A DNA stretch of 64,000 nt from Thermohalobaculum sp039822785 (lineage in GTDB: Bacteria; Pseudomonadota; Alphaproteobacteria; Rhodobacterales; Rhodobacteraceae). Shown one piece after another: positions 19,362 to 25,748 of the stretch. The stretch covers positions 434,001 to 498,000 of the forward strand of contig JBCBMO010000005.1 in assembly GCA_039822785.1 (NCBI GenBank). The letters are read 5' to 3'. The translations under genes were made by a program, and so were the position numbers. The notes under the pieces are model-generated. The model was not told where the DNA came from, did no database searches, and worked only from the letters and a program-made list of their open reading frames with translations. How positions within the stretch are numbered: position 1 is the first letter of the stretch; each line of letters opens with the position of its first letter.

Positions 19362-19585
19362 CGATTTCTCTCCCATGGTGAGCGCGGTCTAATGCCGCTT
19401 GCTTCGCCTAAGCGTTCGCAGAGCACCGGACACAGCGCAAGCCCAAGACCTCGTGAAGTGGCCTAGAAGTCGGTTCTGGGGGAGAAACACCGCCTCGGCG
19501 GACCGTGCCGCAGGGTAAATGATGCAGAACAGGCGCCGCGACCGCGGACCGGGCGCGCTGCTGGCCGCTGTCCGGACGGAAGACC

Positions 19586-21157
19586 TCAGGTCTCGCTGAT
19601 ATCCGCCCAGGTGAGGCCGAAACGATCGAGGTATTTGCGCAACCGATCGGCGTCGTTGCTGCTGCGCTTGCGGGCGCGCGACGCGGCGAAGAGCACCCGG
19701 CCGGCTTCGCTCAGGGTCTTGGCCGTCTTGCAGGTGCGGATCACTGCTGCAAGCTGGGCGAGATCGAAGAGATCGATCTCCTCGACGCCGGCGCCCAGGT
19801 AGCGGCGCACCAGCTTTCGGTCGCTGTCGTCGGCGGCATTGGCCCATTGGGCCTGCAGCGTCTCGACCTCCTGATCCACCATCGCAAGCGTGATGCGCCC
19901 GCGCGGCGCCAGGGTGCACATCCGCTGGACCGAGGCACCGAGGTCGCGGAAGTTCCCGGGCCAGAGCGTCGCGGGGTGGGCGGCGAAGGCCAGGTAGCGC
20001 TGCGCCGCATCGGCATTGAAGCCGACCCGGGCGCCGGTCGTGCCCTCGGCCTTGGCAAGCTCGTGCTCGAGATTGGGCTCGATATCCTCGCGCCGCTCCC
20101 GCAGGCGCGGCAGCCGAAAGGTCCAGAGGTTGAGCCGCGCATAGAGATCGGCGCGGAACTGCCCGTCAGCGACCAGTCGGGCAAGGTCGCGGTTCGCCCC
20201 GGCGATGAGCTGGAAGCTGCTCGTGACCTCGTGGTCCGAGCCGATGGGCAGGAACTTCCCGCTCTCGACCGCGTGCAGCACCATGGTCTGTTCGTCCGGC
20301 CCCAGGGCGTCGATCTCGTCAAGGAAGAGCAGCCCGCCATGCGCTTCCCGCAACAGACCCCGGCGCTCGGGCGCCCCGCCGGCCGCACCGCGGCGGTTGC
20401 CGAACAGGGTCGCCATGCCTGCGTCGCCCCGCAGGGTGCCGCAGTTCACATGCACGAAGCGGCCCCGCAACCGGCGGCCCTTGAGCTTTAGTTCATAGAT
20501 CCGCTGCGCCAGCGCCGTCTTGCCCGTGCCCGTGGCCCCGATCAGCAGGAGCGGCGCGTCTGAGACGGTGGCGACCCGCTCTATGCGGTCGATGAGATCG
20601 TTGAACGCCGGGTTGCGGGTCTTGATGCCGCCCTTGAGGAGTTCGGTCGAGCGCTCGGCGAGCAGATCGAAGCGCTGCTGCAGCGCGTTGTAGCGGCTGA
20701 GGTCGAGATCGATGATGTCGAGCTTGCCCTGCGGCGCATCCCCGTCCCGCGGCGGCCCGGTCTGCAGCAGGCGGGCGGGGATGTGCCGCGATTCCGTCAG
20801 CAGGAACCAGCAGATCTGCGCGACATGCGTGCCCGTCGTCAGGTGCACGTGATAACGCTCGCGATCCTCATCGAACTGATAGCCCTCAGCGAAATCGAAA
20901 AGGGCGCCATAGACCTCCTCGAAGTCCCAAGGGTCGGCGAGGTCGAGGCGGCGCAGCATCACCTCGGTCTGCGGGGCGAGAGGAGCGATATCCTGGCGCA
21001 CGCCCTCAGCCAGCCTGAGGAAGCGCTCGTCATAGAGCAGCTCGAGGCGGGTGACGGGGAAATGCTCATGCGCGCAGAGATGGATCGAGGGGCGCCACTT
21101 GCGCTTGCGCCCCATGTCGAGCTGGGTGCCGAGGAAGCCGATCACGACGTTCTGCAT
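19586..21157 (-). CDS. rtcR: Transcriptional activator of the RNA-repair operon, RtcR
   Basis: A 523-residue AAA+ enhancer-binding protein of the RtcR family. The N-terminal 180 residues form the CARF-like sensory domain typical of RtcR (starting VVIGFLGTQLD, with HLTTGTHVAQICWFLLTESR). The AAA+ domain has Walker A GATGTGKT at 207-214 and Walker B LLFLDEID near 276-283. The C-terminus is a helix-turn-helix region. It is oriented divergently from rsr, which it probably activates together with the Y RNAs and rtcB when tRNA-derived or damaged RNA ends are sensed. An oddity is that the loop that should read GAFTGA, which touches sigma-54, reads GAAGGA at 257-262 (bases 20372-20389). It may be impaired for sigma-54 or use another polymerase form. 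Confidence 0.92.
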   Translation of the reverse strand: MQNVVIGFLGTQLDMGRKRKWRPSIHLCAHEHFPVTRLELLYDERFLRLAEGVRQDIAPLAPQTEVMLRRLDLADPWDFEEVYGALFDFAEGYQFDEDRERYHVHLTTGTHVAQICWFLLTESRHIPARLLQTGPPRDGDAPQGKLDIIDLDLSRYNALQQRFDLLAERSTELLKGGIKTRNPAFNDLIDRIERVATVSDAPLLLIGATGTGKTALAQRIYELKLKGRRLRGRFVHVNCGTLRGDAGMATLFGNRRGAAGGAPERRGLLREAHGGLLFLDEIDALGPDEQTMVLHAVESGKFLPIGSDHEVTSSFQLIAGANRDLARLVADGQFRADLYARLNLWTFRLPRLRERREDIEPNLEHELAKAEGTTGARVGFNADAAQRYLAFAAHPATLWPGNFRDLGASVQRMCTLAPRGRITLAMVDQEVETLQAQWANAADDSDRKLVRRYLGAGVEEIDLFDLAQLAAVIRTCKTAKTLSEAGRVLFAASRARKRSSNDADRLRKYLDRFGLTWADISET

Positions 21158-21205
21158 GGGCGCTCAAGTTATTGGATAAAACCCTATCTCACAATATCGG
21201 ATTTT

Positions 21206-21224
21206 CAGCGTCAGCACGACGCTG
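21206..21224. promoter_or_regulatory. Inverted repeat between rtcR and rsr, possible RtcR site
   Basis: CAGCGTC (21206-21212) and GACGCTG (21218-21224) form a perfect seven-bp dyad with a five-base spacer. It lies about 110 bases upstream of rsr, inside the notably AT-rich divergent region 21158-21333. Position and symmetry fit an upstream activator site. I could not find a convincing -24/-12 (GG-N10-GC) promoter between it and rsr. Confidence 0.35.
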
Positions 21225-21333
21225 GCATGCGAAAACTGTCTTAAATTCAGTGTTTTAGGTGAAATCGCAAAAACCCTAAGGCCGATCCACGAATCTGGCC
21301 ATTGTCTCTCGGCAACCAGAGGAGACGAGAGCA

Positions 21334-22887
21334 ATGGCAAACAAATCCGTGTTTGCATCCGTGCGGGGCCGGCTGCTCCCCAAGGCGACCTCGACGAATG
21401 CCGAGGGGGCGCCGGCCTACGCCTACACCGATGCACACAAGCTGGCCCAGCTTGCCGTCACCGGCACGGTCGGCCCGTCGTTCTACGCCTCTGCGGAGGC
21501 TGAGCTAGCGAGCGTTCTGCGCGCGGCGGAGGCGGTAGAGCCCGAGTTCCTGGCGAAGACGGCGATCTTCGCGCGTATGAAGGGGCACATGAAGGACATG
21601 CCGGCGATCCTGTTGGCGGTCCTGGCCCGGCGCGATCCGGCGCTCTTCCGCCAGGCCTTCGGGCGGGTGGTCGATAACGGCAAGATGCTGCGCACCTTCG
21701 TGCAGGTCATGCGCTCGGGGCAGACCGGGCGCAAGTCGCTCGGCTCGCGGCCGAAGGCGATGGTGGCCGACTGGCTGAACGAGGCGTCCGACTGGGCGCT
21801 TCTGCAGGCCAACATCGGCAACGATCCGTCGCTGGCGGACGTGATCCGGATGGTGCACCCCAAGCCGGCCTCGCCGGCGCGGGACGCGCTGTTCGCCTGG
21901 ATCATCGGGCGGCCCTGCGATGTCGGCCTGCTGCCGCAGGCGGTGCGGGACTGGCTGGCCTTCAAGGCCGATGGCAAGGGCGACGTGCCGGACGTGCCGT
22001 TCCAGATGCTGACCCAGCTTCCGCTGAGCCAGCGCCACTGGACGAAAATTGCCCAGCGTGGCTCGTGGCAGATGGTTCGCATGAACCTCAACACGTTCCA
22101 GCGCCATGGCGTCTTCGAGCGGCCGAAGGTGGTGCACGAGATCGCCGGTGTCCTGCGCAACCAGACGCGGATCGCGCGGGCGCGGGTCTTCCCCTACCAG
22201 CTCATGGTGGCGGCGAAGGCGGCGTCGAGCGATCTGCCGACACAGATCCGGGCCGCGCTGCATGACGCGATGGAGCATGCCGTCGTCAACGTCCCGCGCT
22301 TTGCGGGCACAGTGGCGGTCTGCCCGGACGTCTCGGGCTCGATGCACTGGCCGGTCACCGGCTGGCGCAAGGGCGCGACCTCGGCGGTGCGCTTCGTCGA
22401 TGTCGCGGCGCTGGTCGCGGCGGCAGTGATGCGGCGTAACCCGGAGGCCGAGGTGCTGCCGTTCGAGACCAGGGTCGTCGACCTCAGGCTCGAGCCGCGG
22501 GATACGATCCAGACCAATGCCGAGCGCCTGGCGGCGGTCGGCGGCGGCGGGACCAACTGTTCGGCACCGCTGGCCAAGCTGGCGGCGCAGGGCAAGGCCC
22601 CGGACCTGGTCATCCTGGTCTCGGACAACCAGTCCTGGATGGACACCAGGCGTGGCCGCGGCACGGGCATGATGCATGAGTGGGAGCGGCTGAAGCGGCT
22701 GAACCCGCAGGCGAAGCTCGTCTGCATCGACATCGCGCCCTACGGCACGACCCAGGCGGCGGAGCGTGAGGACGTGCTCAACATCGGCGGCTTCTCGGAC
22801 GCGGTGTTCGAGCAGATCGCCGACTTCGCCGCCGGTCGCATGGGCCCCGCCCATTGGCTGGGCGAGATCGAGAAGGTGCGGCTCTGA
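21334..22887 (+). CDS. rsr: Ro60 orthologue (TROVE and vWA domain RNA-binding protein)
   Basis: Ring-shaped RNA-binding protein of 517 residues, orthologous in architecture to Ro60/Rsr. The TROVE HEAT-repeat region spans about 1-310. A von Willebrand A domain follows with the metal-binding DVSGSM (Asp332, Ser334, Ser336), a GGGTNCSAPL threonine loop near 405 and DLVILVSDNQSW. GAGGAGACGAGAGCA precedes the ATG. In bacteria such proteins bind Y RNAs and help nucleases act on structured or damaged RNA. That fits here: five Y-RNA-like modules begin 35 bases after its stop, and rtcB lies beyond them on the same strand. Confidence 0.95.
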   Translation: MANKSVFASVRGRLLPKATSTNAEGAPAYAYTDAHKLAQLAVTGTVGPSFYASAEAELASVLRAAEAVEPEFLAKTAIFARMKGHMKDMPAILLAVLARRDPALFRQAFGRVVDNGKMLRTFVQVMRSGQTGRKSLGSRPKAMVADWLNEASDWALLQANIGNDPSLADVIRMVHPKPASPARDALFAWIIGRPCDVGLLPQAVRDWLAFKADGKGDVPDVPFQMLTQLPLSQRHWTKIAQRGSWQMVRMNLNTFQRHGVFERPKVVHEIAGVLRNQTRIARARVFPYQLMVAAKAASSDLPTQIRAALHDAMEHAVVNVPRFAGTVAVCPDVSGSMHWPVTGWRKGATSAVRFVDVAALVAAAVMRRNPEAEVLPFETRVVDLRLEPRDTIQTNAERLAAVGGGGTNCSAPLAKLAAQGKAPDLVILVSDNQSWMDTRRGRGTGMMHEWERLKRLNPQAKLVCIDIAPYGTTQAAEREDVLNIGGFSDAVFEQIADFAAGRMGPAHWLGEIEKVRL

Positions 22888-22922
22888 GGGGCCGCACCCC
22901 ACCGAAGGAGTGAAAGGAAACC

Positions 22923-23055
22923 GTCTCGGCGAATGCCTGAAGGAACTACATGCACAACCGCGGGGGTAACCGTGGGGTTCGACTCCCCACCTTGCAGGCG
23001 CCCTTCTGGCATGGGCGGGTCCCCGGTCGTTTCTTCGCCCACTCGTCGCCGAGAC
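22923..23055 (+). ncRNA. Y RNA-like module 1 (with T-arm-like hairpin)
   Basis: The outer stem is GTCTCGGCGA (22923-22932) with TCGCCGAGAC (23046-23055), ten perfect pairs. A 5' bulge ATGCC(T) follows. The inner helix GAAGGAAC (22939-22946) pairs with GTTTCTTC (23029-23036), eight pairs including one G-U. A nine-base 3' linker (23037-23045) completes the motif. The interior holds a strong T-arm-like hairpin with loop TTCGACT (about 22971-22991) and a short CGCCC/GGGCG hairpin, but no recognisable D arm. The design matches bacterial Y RNAs that bind Ro60, encoded directly upstream. Confidence 0.85.
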
Positions 23056-23073
23056 CGATAGGAAAGGAGCCAA

Positions 23074-23204
23074 CTCGGCGAATGCCGGTGGAACTACATC
23101 GCTTGTCACGCGCCTGGTCGCGGGTTCGATCCCCGCCGTTGCCCGCAAGGGCAGCGTAGCTCAGCGGTAGAGCAGGACGGTTTCACCACACCCTCGTCGC
23201 CGAG
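23074..23204 (+). ncRNA. Y RNA-like module 2 (complete tRNA-like domain, GCAA cap)
   Basis: The outer stem is CTCGGCGA (23074-23081) with TCGCCGAG (23197-23204). Bulge ATGCC follows. The inner helix GGTGGAAC (23087-23094) pairs with GTTTCACC (23180-23187), with a nine-base linker. Inside is a permuted tRNA-like domain at 23116-23173. It has a T arm GCGGG-TTCGATC-CCCGC (23120-23136), then an eight-bp acceptor-like stem (23137-23144 with 23149-23156, one G-U) closed by a GCAA tetraloop. TA follows, then D arm GCTC-AGCGGTA-GAGC (23159-23173). The Y helix stands where the anticodon arm would be. This is a YrlA-type tRNA mimic, not a translatable tRNA. Confidence 0.88.
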
Positions 23205-23224
23205 ACCGACAGCAAAGGACAAAT

Positions 23225-23358
23225 CCCGGCGAATGCCGGCGGAACTACATCGCCTTCAAAGCGCCAGGTCGCGGGTTCGAGTCCCGTCGCTGCCACCATC
23301 GCGGCAGCGTAGCTCAGCGGATAGAGCAGGACCGTTTCGCCACCGCCTTGTCGCCGGG
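23225..23358 (+). ncRNA. Y RNA-like module 3 (permuted tRNA-like domain with discriminator and CCA)
   Basis: The outer stem is CCCGGCGA (23225-23232) with TCGCCGGG (23351-23358); it differs from module 2 by one compensated pair. Bulge ATGCC follows. The inner helix GGCGGAAC (23238-23245) pairs with GTTTCGCC (23334-23341), with a nine-base linker. The tRNA-like part has a canonical AGGTC variable region, T arm GCGGG-TTCGAGT-CCCGT (23271-23287) and acceptor 3' strand CGCTGCC (23288-23294). Discriminator A, CCA (23296-23298) and linker TCGC follow. Then come acceptor 5' strand GGCAGCG (23303-23309), TA and D arm GCTC-AGCGGATA-GAGC (23312-23327). It is laid out like a circularly permuted tRNA. 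Confidence 0.88.
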
Positions 23359-23371
23359 ACCCAGACAGACC

Positions 23372-23433
23372 GGGGGAATGCCCGCAGGACTACATCGCAT
23401 GAAAACCGGTGTCCTGTGTCCCGCTTGTCCCCC
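23372..23433 (+). ncRNA. Y RNA-like module 4 (minimal, no tRNA-like domain)
   Basis: The outer stem is GGGGGA (23372-23377) with TCCCCC (23428-23433), and bulge ATGCC follows. The inner helix CGCAGGAC (23383-23390) pairs with GTCCTGTG (23411-23418), eight pairs with one G-U. The nine-base linker is 23419-23427. The loop is only 20 bases and has no T or D arm. It keeps the presumed Ro60-binding part alone, like short YrlB-type Y RNAs. Confidence 0.78.
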
Positions 23434-23435
23434 AC

Positions 23436-23568
23436 CGCCAGGAATGCCGGCAGGACTACAGGTAGCGCGCCCGCCCAGGCCGAAGGTCAGGTGGGAGGTC
23501 GCCGGTTCAAATCCGGCCCGGAGCAATCCGGTAGCGCAGTCAGCGTCTTGCCAACCCTTGTCCCGGCG
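23436..23568 (+). ncRNA. Y RNA-like module 5 (T arm, GCAA-capped stem, reduced D arm)
   Basis: The outer stem is CGCCAGGA (23436-23443) with TCCCGGCG (23561-23568), seven pairs and one A-C mismatch. Bulge ATGCC follows. The inner helix GGCAGGAC (23449-23456) pairs with GTCTTGCC (23545-23552), with an eight-base linker. The tRNA-like part has T arm GCCGG-TTCAAAT-CCGGC (23501-23517), a five-bp acceptor-like stem CCGGA/TCCGG closed by GCAA (23518-23531), and a short CGC/GCG remnant of a D arm. It ends 19 bases before rtcB and is the most diverged of the set. Confidence 0.78.
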
Positions 23569-23587
23569 CGCCGTGAGGAGACCGACG

Positions 23588-25018
23588 ATGACGACCGATG
23601 ACCGACCGCCAATCACCGGCAACGACCTGATCGCCTGGGGCCATCGCCCGGGGCCGCAGTTCGCGGCGCTTCTGGCCAAGGCCAACGCCGCCCGGCGCGA
23701 GGGCTATGGCTTGGTGCGCATCGAGGCCATGCTGGCGGAGGACATGCCCCCGCCCCCGCCGCCCACGGTGGATCTGCGCCCGCGCGGCGCGGTGCCCTTC
23801 CATGCGAACATCGAGGTGGAGAACGAGGACGAGGCCGCCAACCTCGCCGCCGTGCGCCAGAGCATGACCGAGCTGATGCGCACGCCGACCATCCGCGCGG
23901 GCGCCATCATGCCCGATGCCTGTCCGGCGGGCCCGGTGGGCACGATCCCGGTCGGCGGTGTGGCGGCGGCTGAGAACGCGATCCATCCGGGCATGCACTC
24001 GGCCGATATCTGCTGCTCGGTGATGATGACCGATCTGGGGCACGCGAAGCCGAAGGACGTGCTCGACGCTGCCCAGGCCGCCACCCATTTCGGCCCCGGC
24101 GGCCGGGCAGAGGGGCGCCAGCTACCTATCTCCCCCGCGCTGCTGGAGCAGTTTCGCGAGAACCGCTACCTGAGCGAGGTGAAGGCGCTGAGGATGGCCG
24201 AGAGCCACATGGGGACCCAGGGCGACGGCAACCACTTCCTGTTCGTCGGCCGCTCCCGCGCAACCGGGCGCACCGCGATGATCACGCATCACGGCTCTCG
24301 CGGGCCGGGCGCGCGCCTCTATCGCGCAGGCACGGAGGTGGCGGAGGGGTTTCGCCGTGCCCTCTCGCCCCAGACGCAGAAGCAGAACGCCTGGATCCCG
24401 GCGGATACCGAGGAGGGGCGCGCCTATTGGGACGCGCTGCAGATCATCCGCGCCTGGACCAAGGCCAACCATACCGCGATCCACGACGCGACCGTCGCGG
24501 CGATCGGCGGCGCGGTGGCGGACCGGTTCTGGAACGAGCACAACTTCGTCTTCGAGCGGGGCGGTCTCTACTACCACGGCAAGGGGGCAACCCCGGCCTG
24601 GGCGGGCTTTGCCGCGGATGCCACGGCGCGCACGCTGATCCCGCTCAACATGGCGGAGCCCGTGCTGGTGGTGCGGGGGCGCGACGCGGCGCATGGCCTA
24701 GGCTTCAGCCCGCACGGCGCGGGGCGCAACTTCTCGCGTTCCGAACACCGCCGGCGCGTCGGCAAGAGCACGCCCGACCAGCTGCTTGCGGCGGAGACCG
24801 AGGGGCTCGACGTGCGCTTCTATGCCGGGCGCGTCGATGTCTCGGAGCTGCCGTCCAGCTACAAGCGCGCAGGCGCCGTGGTGGAGCAGATCAGGCGCTA
24901 CGACCTGGCCGAGATCGAGGACTACATCGATCCCTACGGCTGCATCATGGCCGGCGATCTTCCCCCGCCTTGGCAGAGGGGCAAGAAGCCCGCGCGATCG
25001 ACGCCGCCCCGCGCTTAG
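23588..25018 (+). CDS. rtcB: RNA ligase RtcB
   Basis: GTP- and manganese-dependent RNA ligase that joins 2',3'-cyclic phosphate or 3'-phosphate ends to 5'-OH ends. The 476-residue protein is longer than the classical enzyme (about 410). Metal and guanylylation residues are visible: ADICC (Asp140, Cys143), GDGNHF (His216), THHGSR (His234/235), EHN (His318) and the HGAGR motif with the His376 nucleophile. The frame stays open far upstream through the Y RNA array. The start is placed at ATG 23588, where GTGAGGAGA provides a ribosome-binding site and family homology begins. A run of six prolines lies near residue 54. No rtcA (cyclase) gene follows. It is convergent with the ABC transporter, seven bases away. 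Confidence 0.93.
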   Translation: MTTDDRPPITGNDLIAWGHRPGPQFAALLAKANAARREGYGLVRIEAMLAEDMPPPPPPTVDLRPRGAVPFHANIEVENEDEAANLAAVRQSMTELMRTPTIRAGAIMPDACPAGPVGTIPVGGVAAAENAIHPGMHSADICCSVMMTDLGHAKPKDVLDAAQAATHFGPGGRAEGRQLPISPALLEQFRENRYLSEVKALRMAESHMGTQGDGNHFLFVGRSRATGRTAMITHHGSRGPGARLYRAGTEVAEGFRRALSPQTQKQNAWIPADTEEGRAYWDALQIIRAWTKANHTAIHDATVAAIGGAVADRFWNEHNFVFERGGLYYHGKGATPAWAGFAADATARTLIPLNMAEPVLVVRGRDAAHGLGFSPHGAGRNFSRSEHRRRVGKSTPDQLLAAETEGLDVRFYAGRVDVSELPSSYKRAGAVVEQIRRYDLAEIEDYIDPYGCIMAGDLPPPWQRGKKPARSTPPRA

Positions 25019-25025
25019 CCCTGCC

Positions 25026-25748
25026 TCAGCTTGTCGGCGCGGCGCGCAGGAGCGCGTCGCCTTTGCGGCGCAGGGTGGCGACATCCATCGTCTCGATGAT
25101 CTCGCCGGCGCGCATGATCGACAGTCTGGCGCAGAGATGCGCCACCACCGCCAGGTCGTGGCTGACCAGCAGATAGGTGAGATTGCGCTCGGCGCGCAGG
25201 CGGGAGAGCAGGTTGAGCACCTCGGCCTGGATCGAGACGTCGAGCGCCGAGGTGGGCTCGTCCAGCAGCACCACCTGCGGCTCGATGATGAGCGACCGGG
25301 CGATGGCCAGCCGCTGGCGCTGCCCGCCCGAGAGCTGGTGCGGAAACCGAAAGCGGAAGCTCGCGTCCAACCCCACCTCGGCCAGCGCGGCACGCACCCG
25401 GTCGTCATCCTCCGCCAGGCCGTGGATCGCCAGGGGCTCCTTCAGGATCCGGTCGACCGTATGGCGCGGGTGGAGCGAGCCGTAGGGGTCCTGAAACACC
25501 ATCTGCGCCAGGCGGCGATCCTGCAGCGTCCGCCGCGCGCCCAACGTCTGGCCGGCGATGGCAATGCGACCCTTCGACGGGCGCACCAGCCCCGCAATCG
25601 CGCGCAGCACGGTGGATTTGCCCGATCCGGACTCACCGACCAGGCCGAAGCTCTCCCCCCGCTCGACGGCAAAGGAGACGTCGCGCACAGCTTGGACCTG
25701 GCGCGCGCCTTCGCCGAAGGTGATGGACAGCCCCTCGACCGTGATCAT
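25026..25748 (-). CDS. Peptide-type ABC transporter ATP-binding protein (DppF/OppF-like)
   Basis: A 240-residue ATPase with Walker A GESGSGKST (about 38-46), Q-loop MVFQDPYGSLHPR, signature LSGGQRQRLAIARSL and Walker B VVLLDEPTSALD. The Q-loop wording is typical of dipeptide/oligopeptide transporters. It lacks the long C-terminal oligopeptide extension of many DppF proteins, which makes it a little short. It is the last gene of a five-gene operon and its start overlaps the preceding ATPase by four bases (ATGA). Confidence 0.9.
   Translation of the reverse strand: MITVEGLSITFGEGARQVQAVRDVSFAVERGESFGLVGESGSGKSTVLRAIAGLVRPSKGRIAIAGQTLGARRTLQDRRLAQMVFQDPYGSLHPRHTVDRILKEPLAIHGLAEDDDRVRAALAEVGLDASFRFRFPHQLSGGQRQRLAIARSLIIEPQVVLLDEPTSALDVSIQAEVLNLLSRLRAERNLTYLLVSHDLAVVAHLCARLSIMRAGEIIETMDVATLRRKGDALLRAAPTS

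Larger units (their letters stand above)
22901..23371 (+). repeat. Tandem repeat of about 151 bp carrying the Y RNA modules
   Basis: Modules 1, 2 and 3 start exactly 151 bases apart (22923, 23074, 23225). Each is preceded by a purine-rich spacer related to ACCGANAG-AAAGGA (22901-22922, 23054-23073, 23205-23224). The shared spacers and period point to tandem duplication. The spacers are likely the linkers where a common transcript is cut. Confidence 0.8.

Noticed and set aside
21158..21333. Sigma-54 promoter upstream of rsr
   Set aside because: TGGCATGCGAAAACTGTC near 21223 has the GG of a -24 element, but the expected GC ten bases later is missing, and no other GG-N10-GC fits with a TTGC-like end.
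23116..23327. Ordinary tRNA genes
   Set aside because: D arm and T arm are present but in permuted order, and there is no anticodon arm with a usable anticodon. They fit a tRNA mimic inside a Y RNA instead.
22923..23568. CRISPR array
   Set aside because: The repeats are too long (151 bp period), diverged in a pairing-preserving way, and the segments between them are not uniform unique spacers. No cas gene is nearby.
23348..23587. N-terminal extension of RtcB by 80 codons into the Y RNA array
   Set aside because: The extension translates the end of module 3 and all of modules 4 and 5, whose conservation is at the RNA pairing level. The good ribosome-binding site and the start of RtcB similarity are at 23588.
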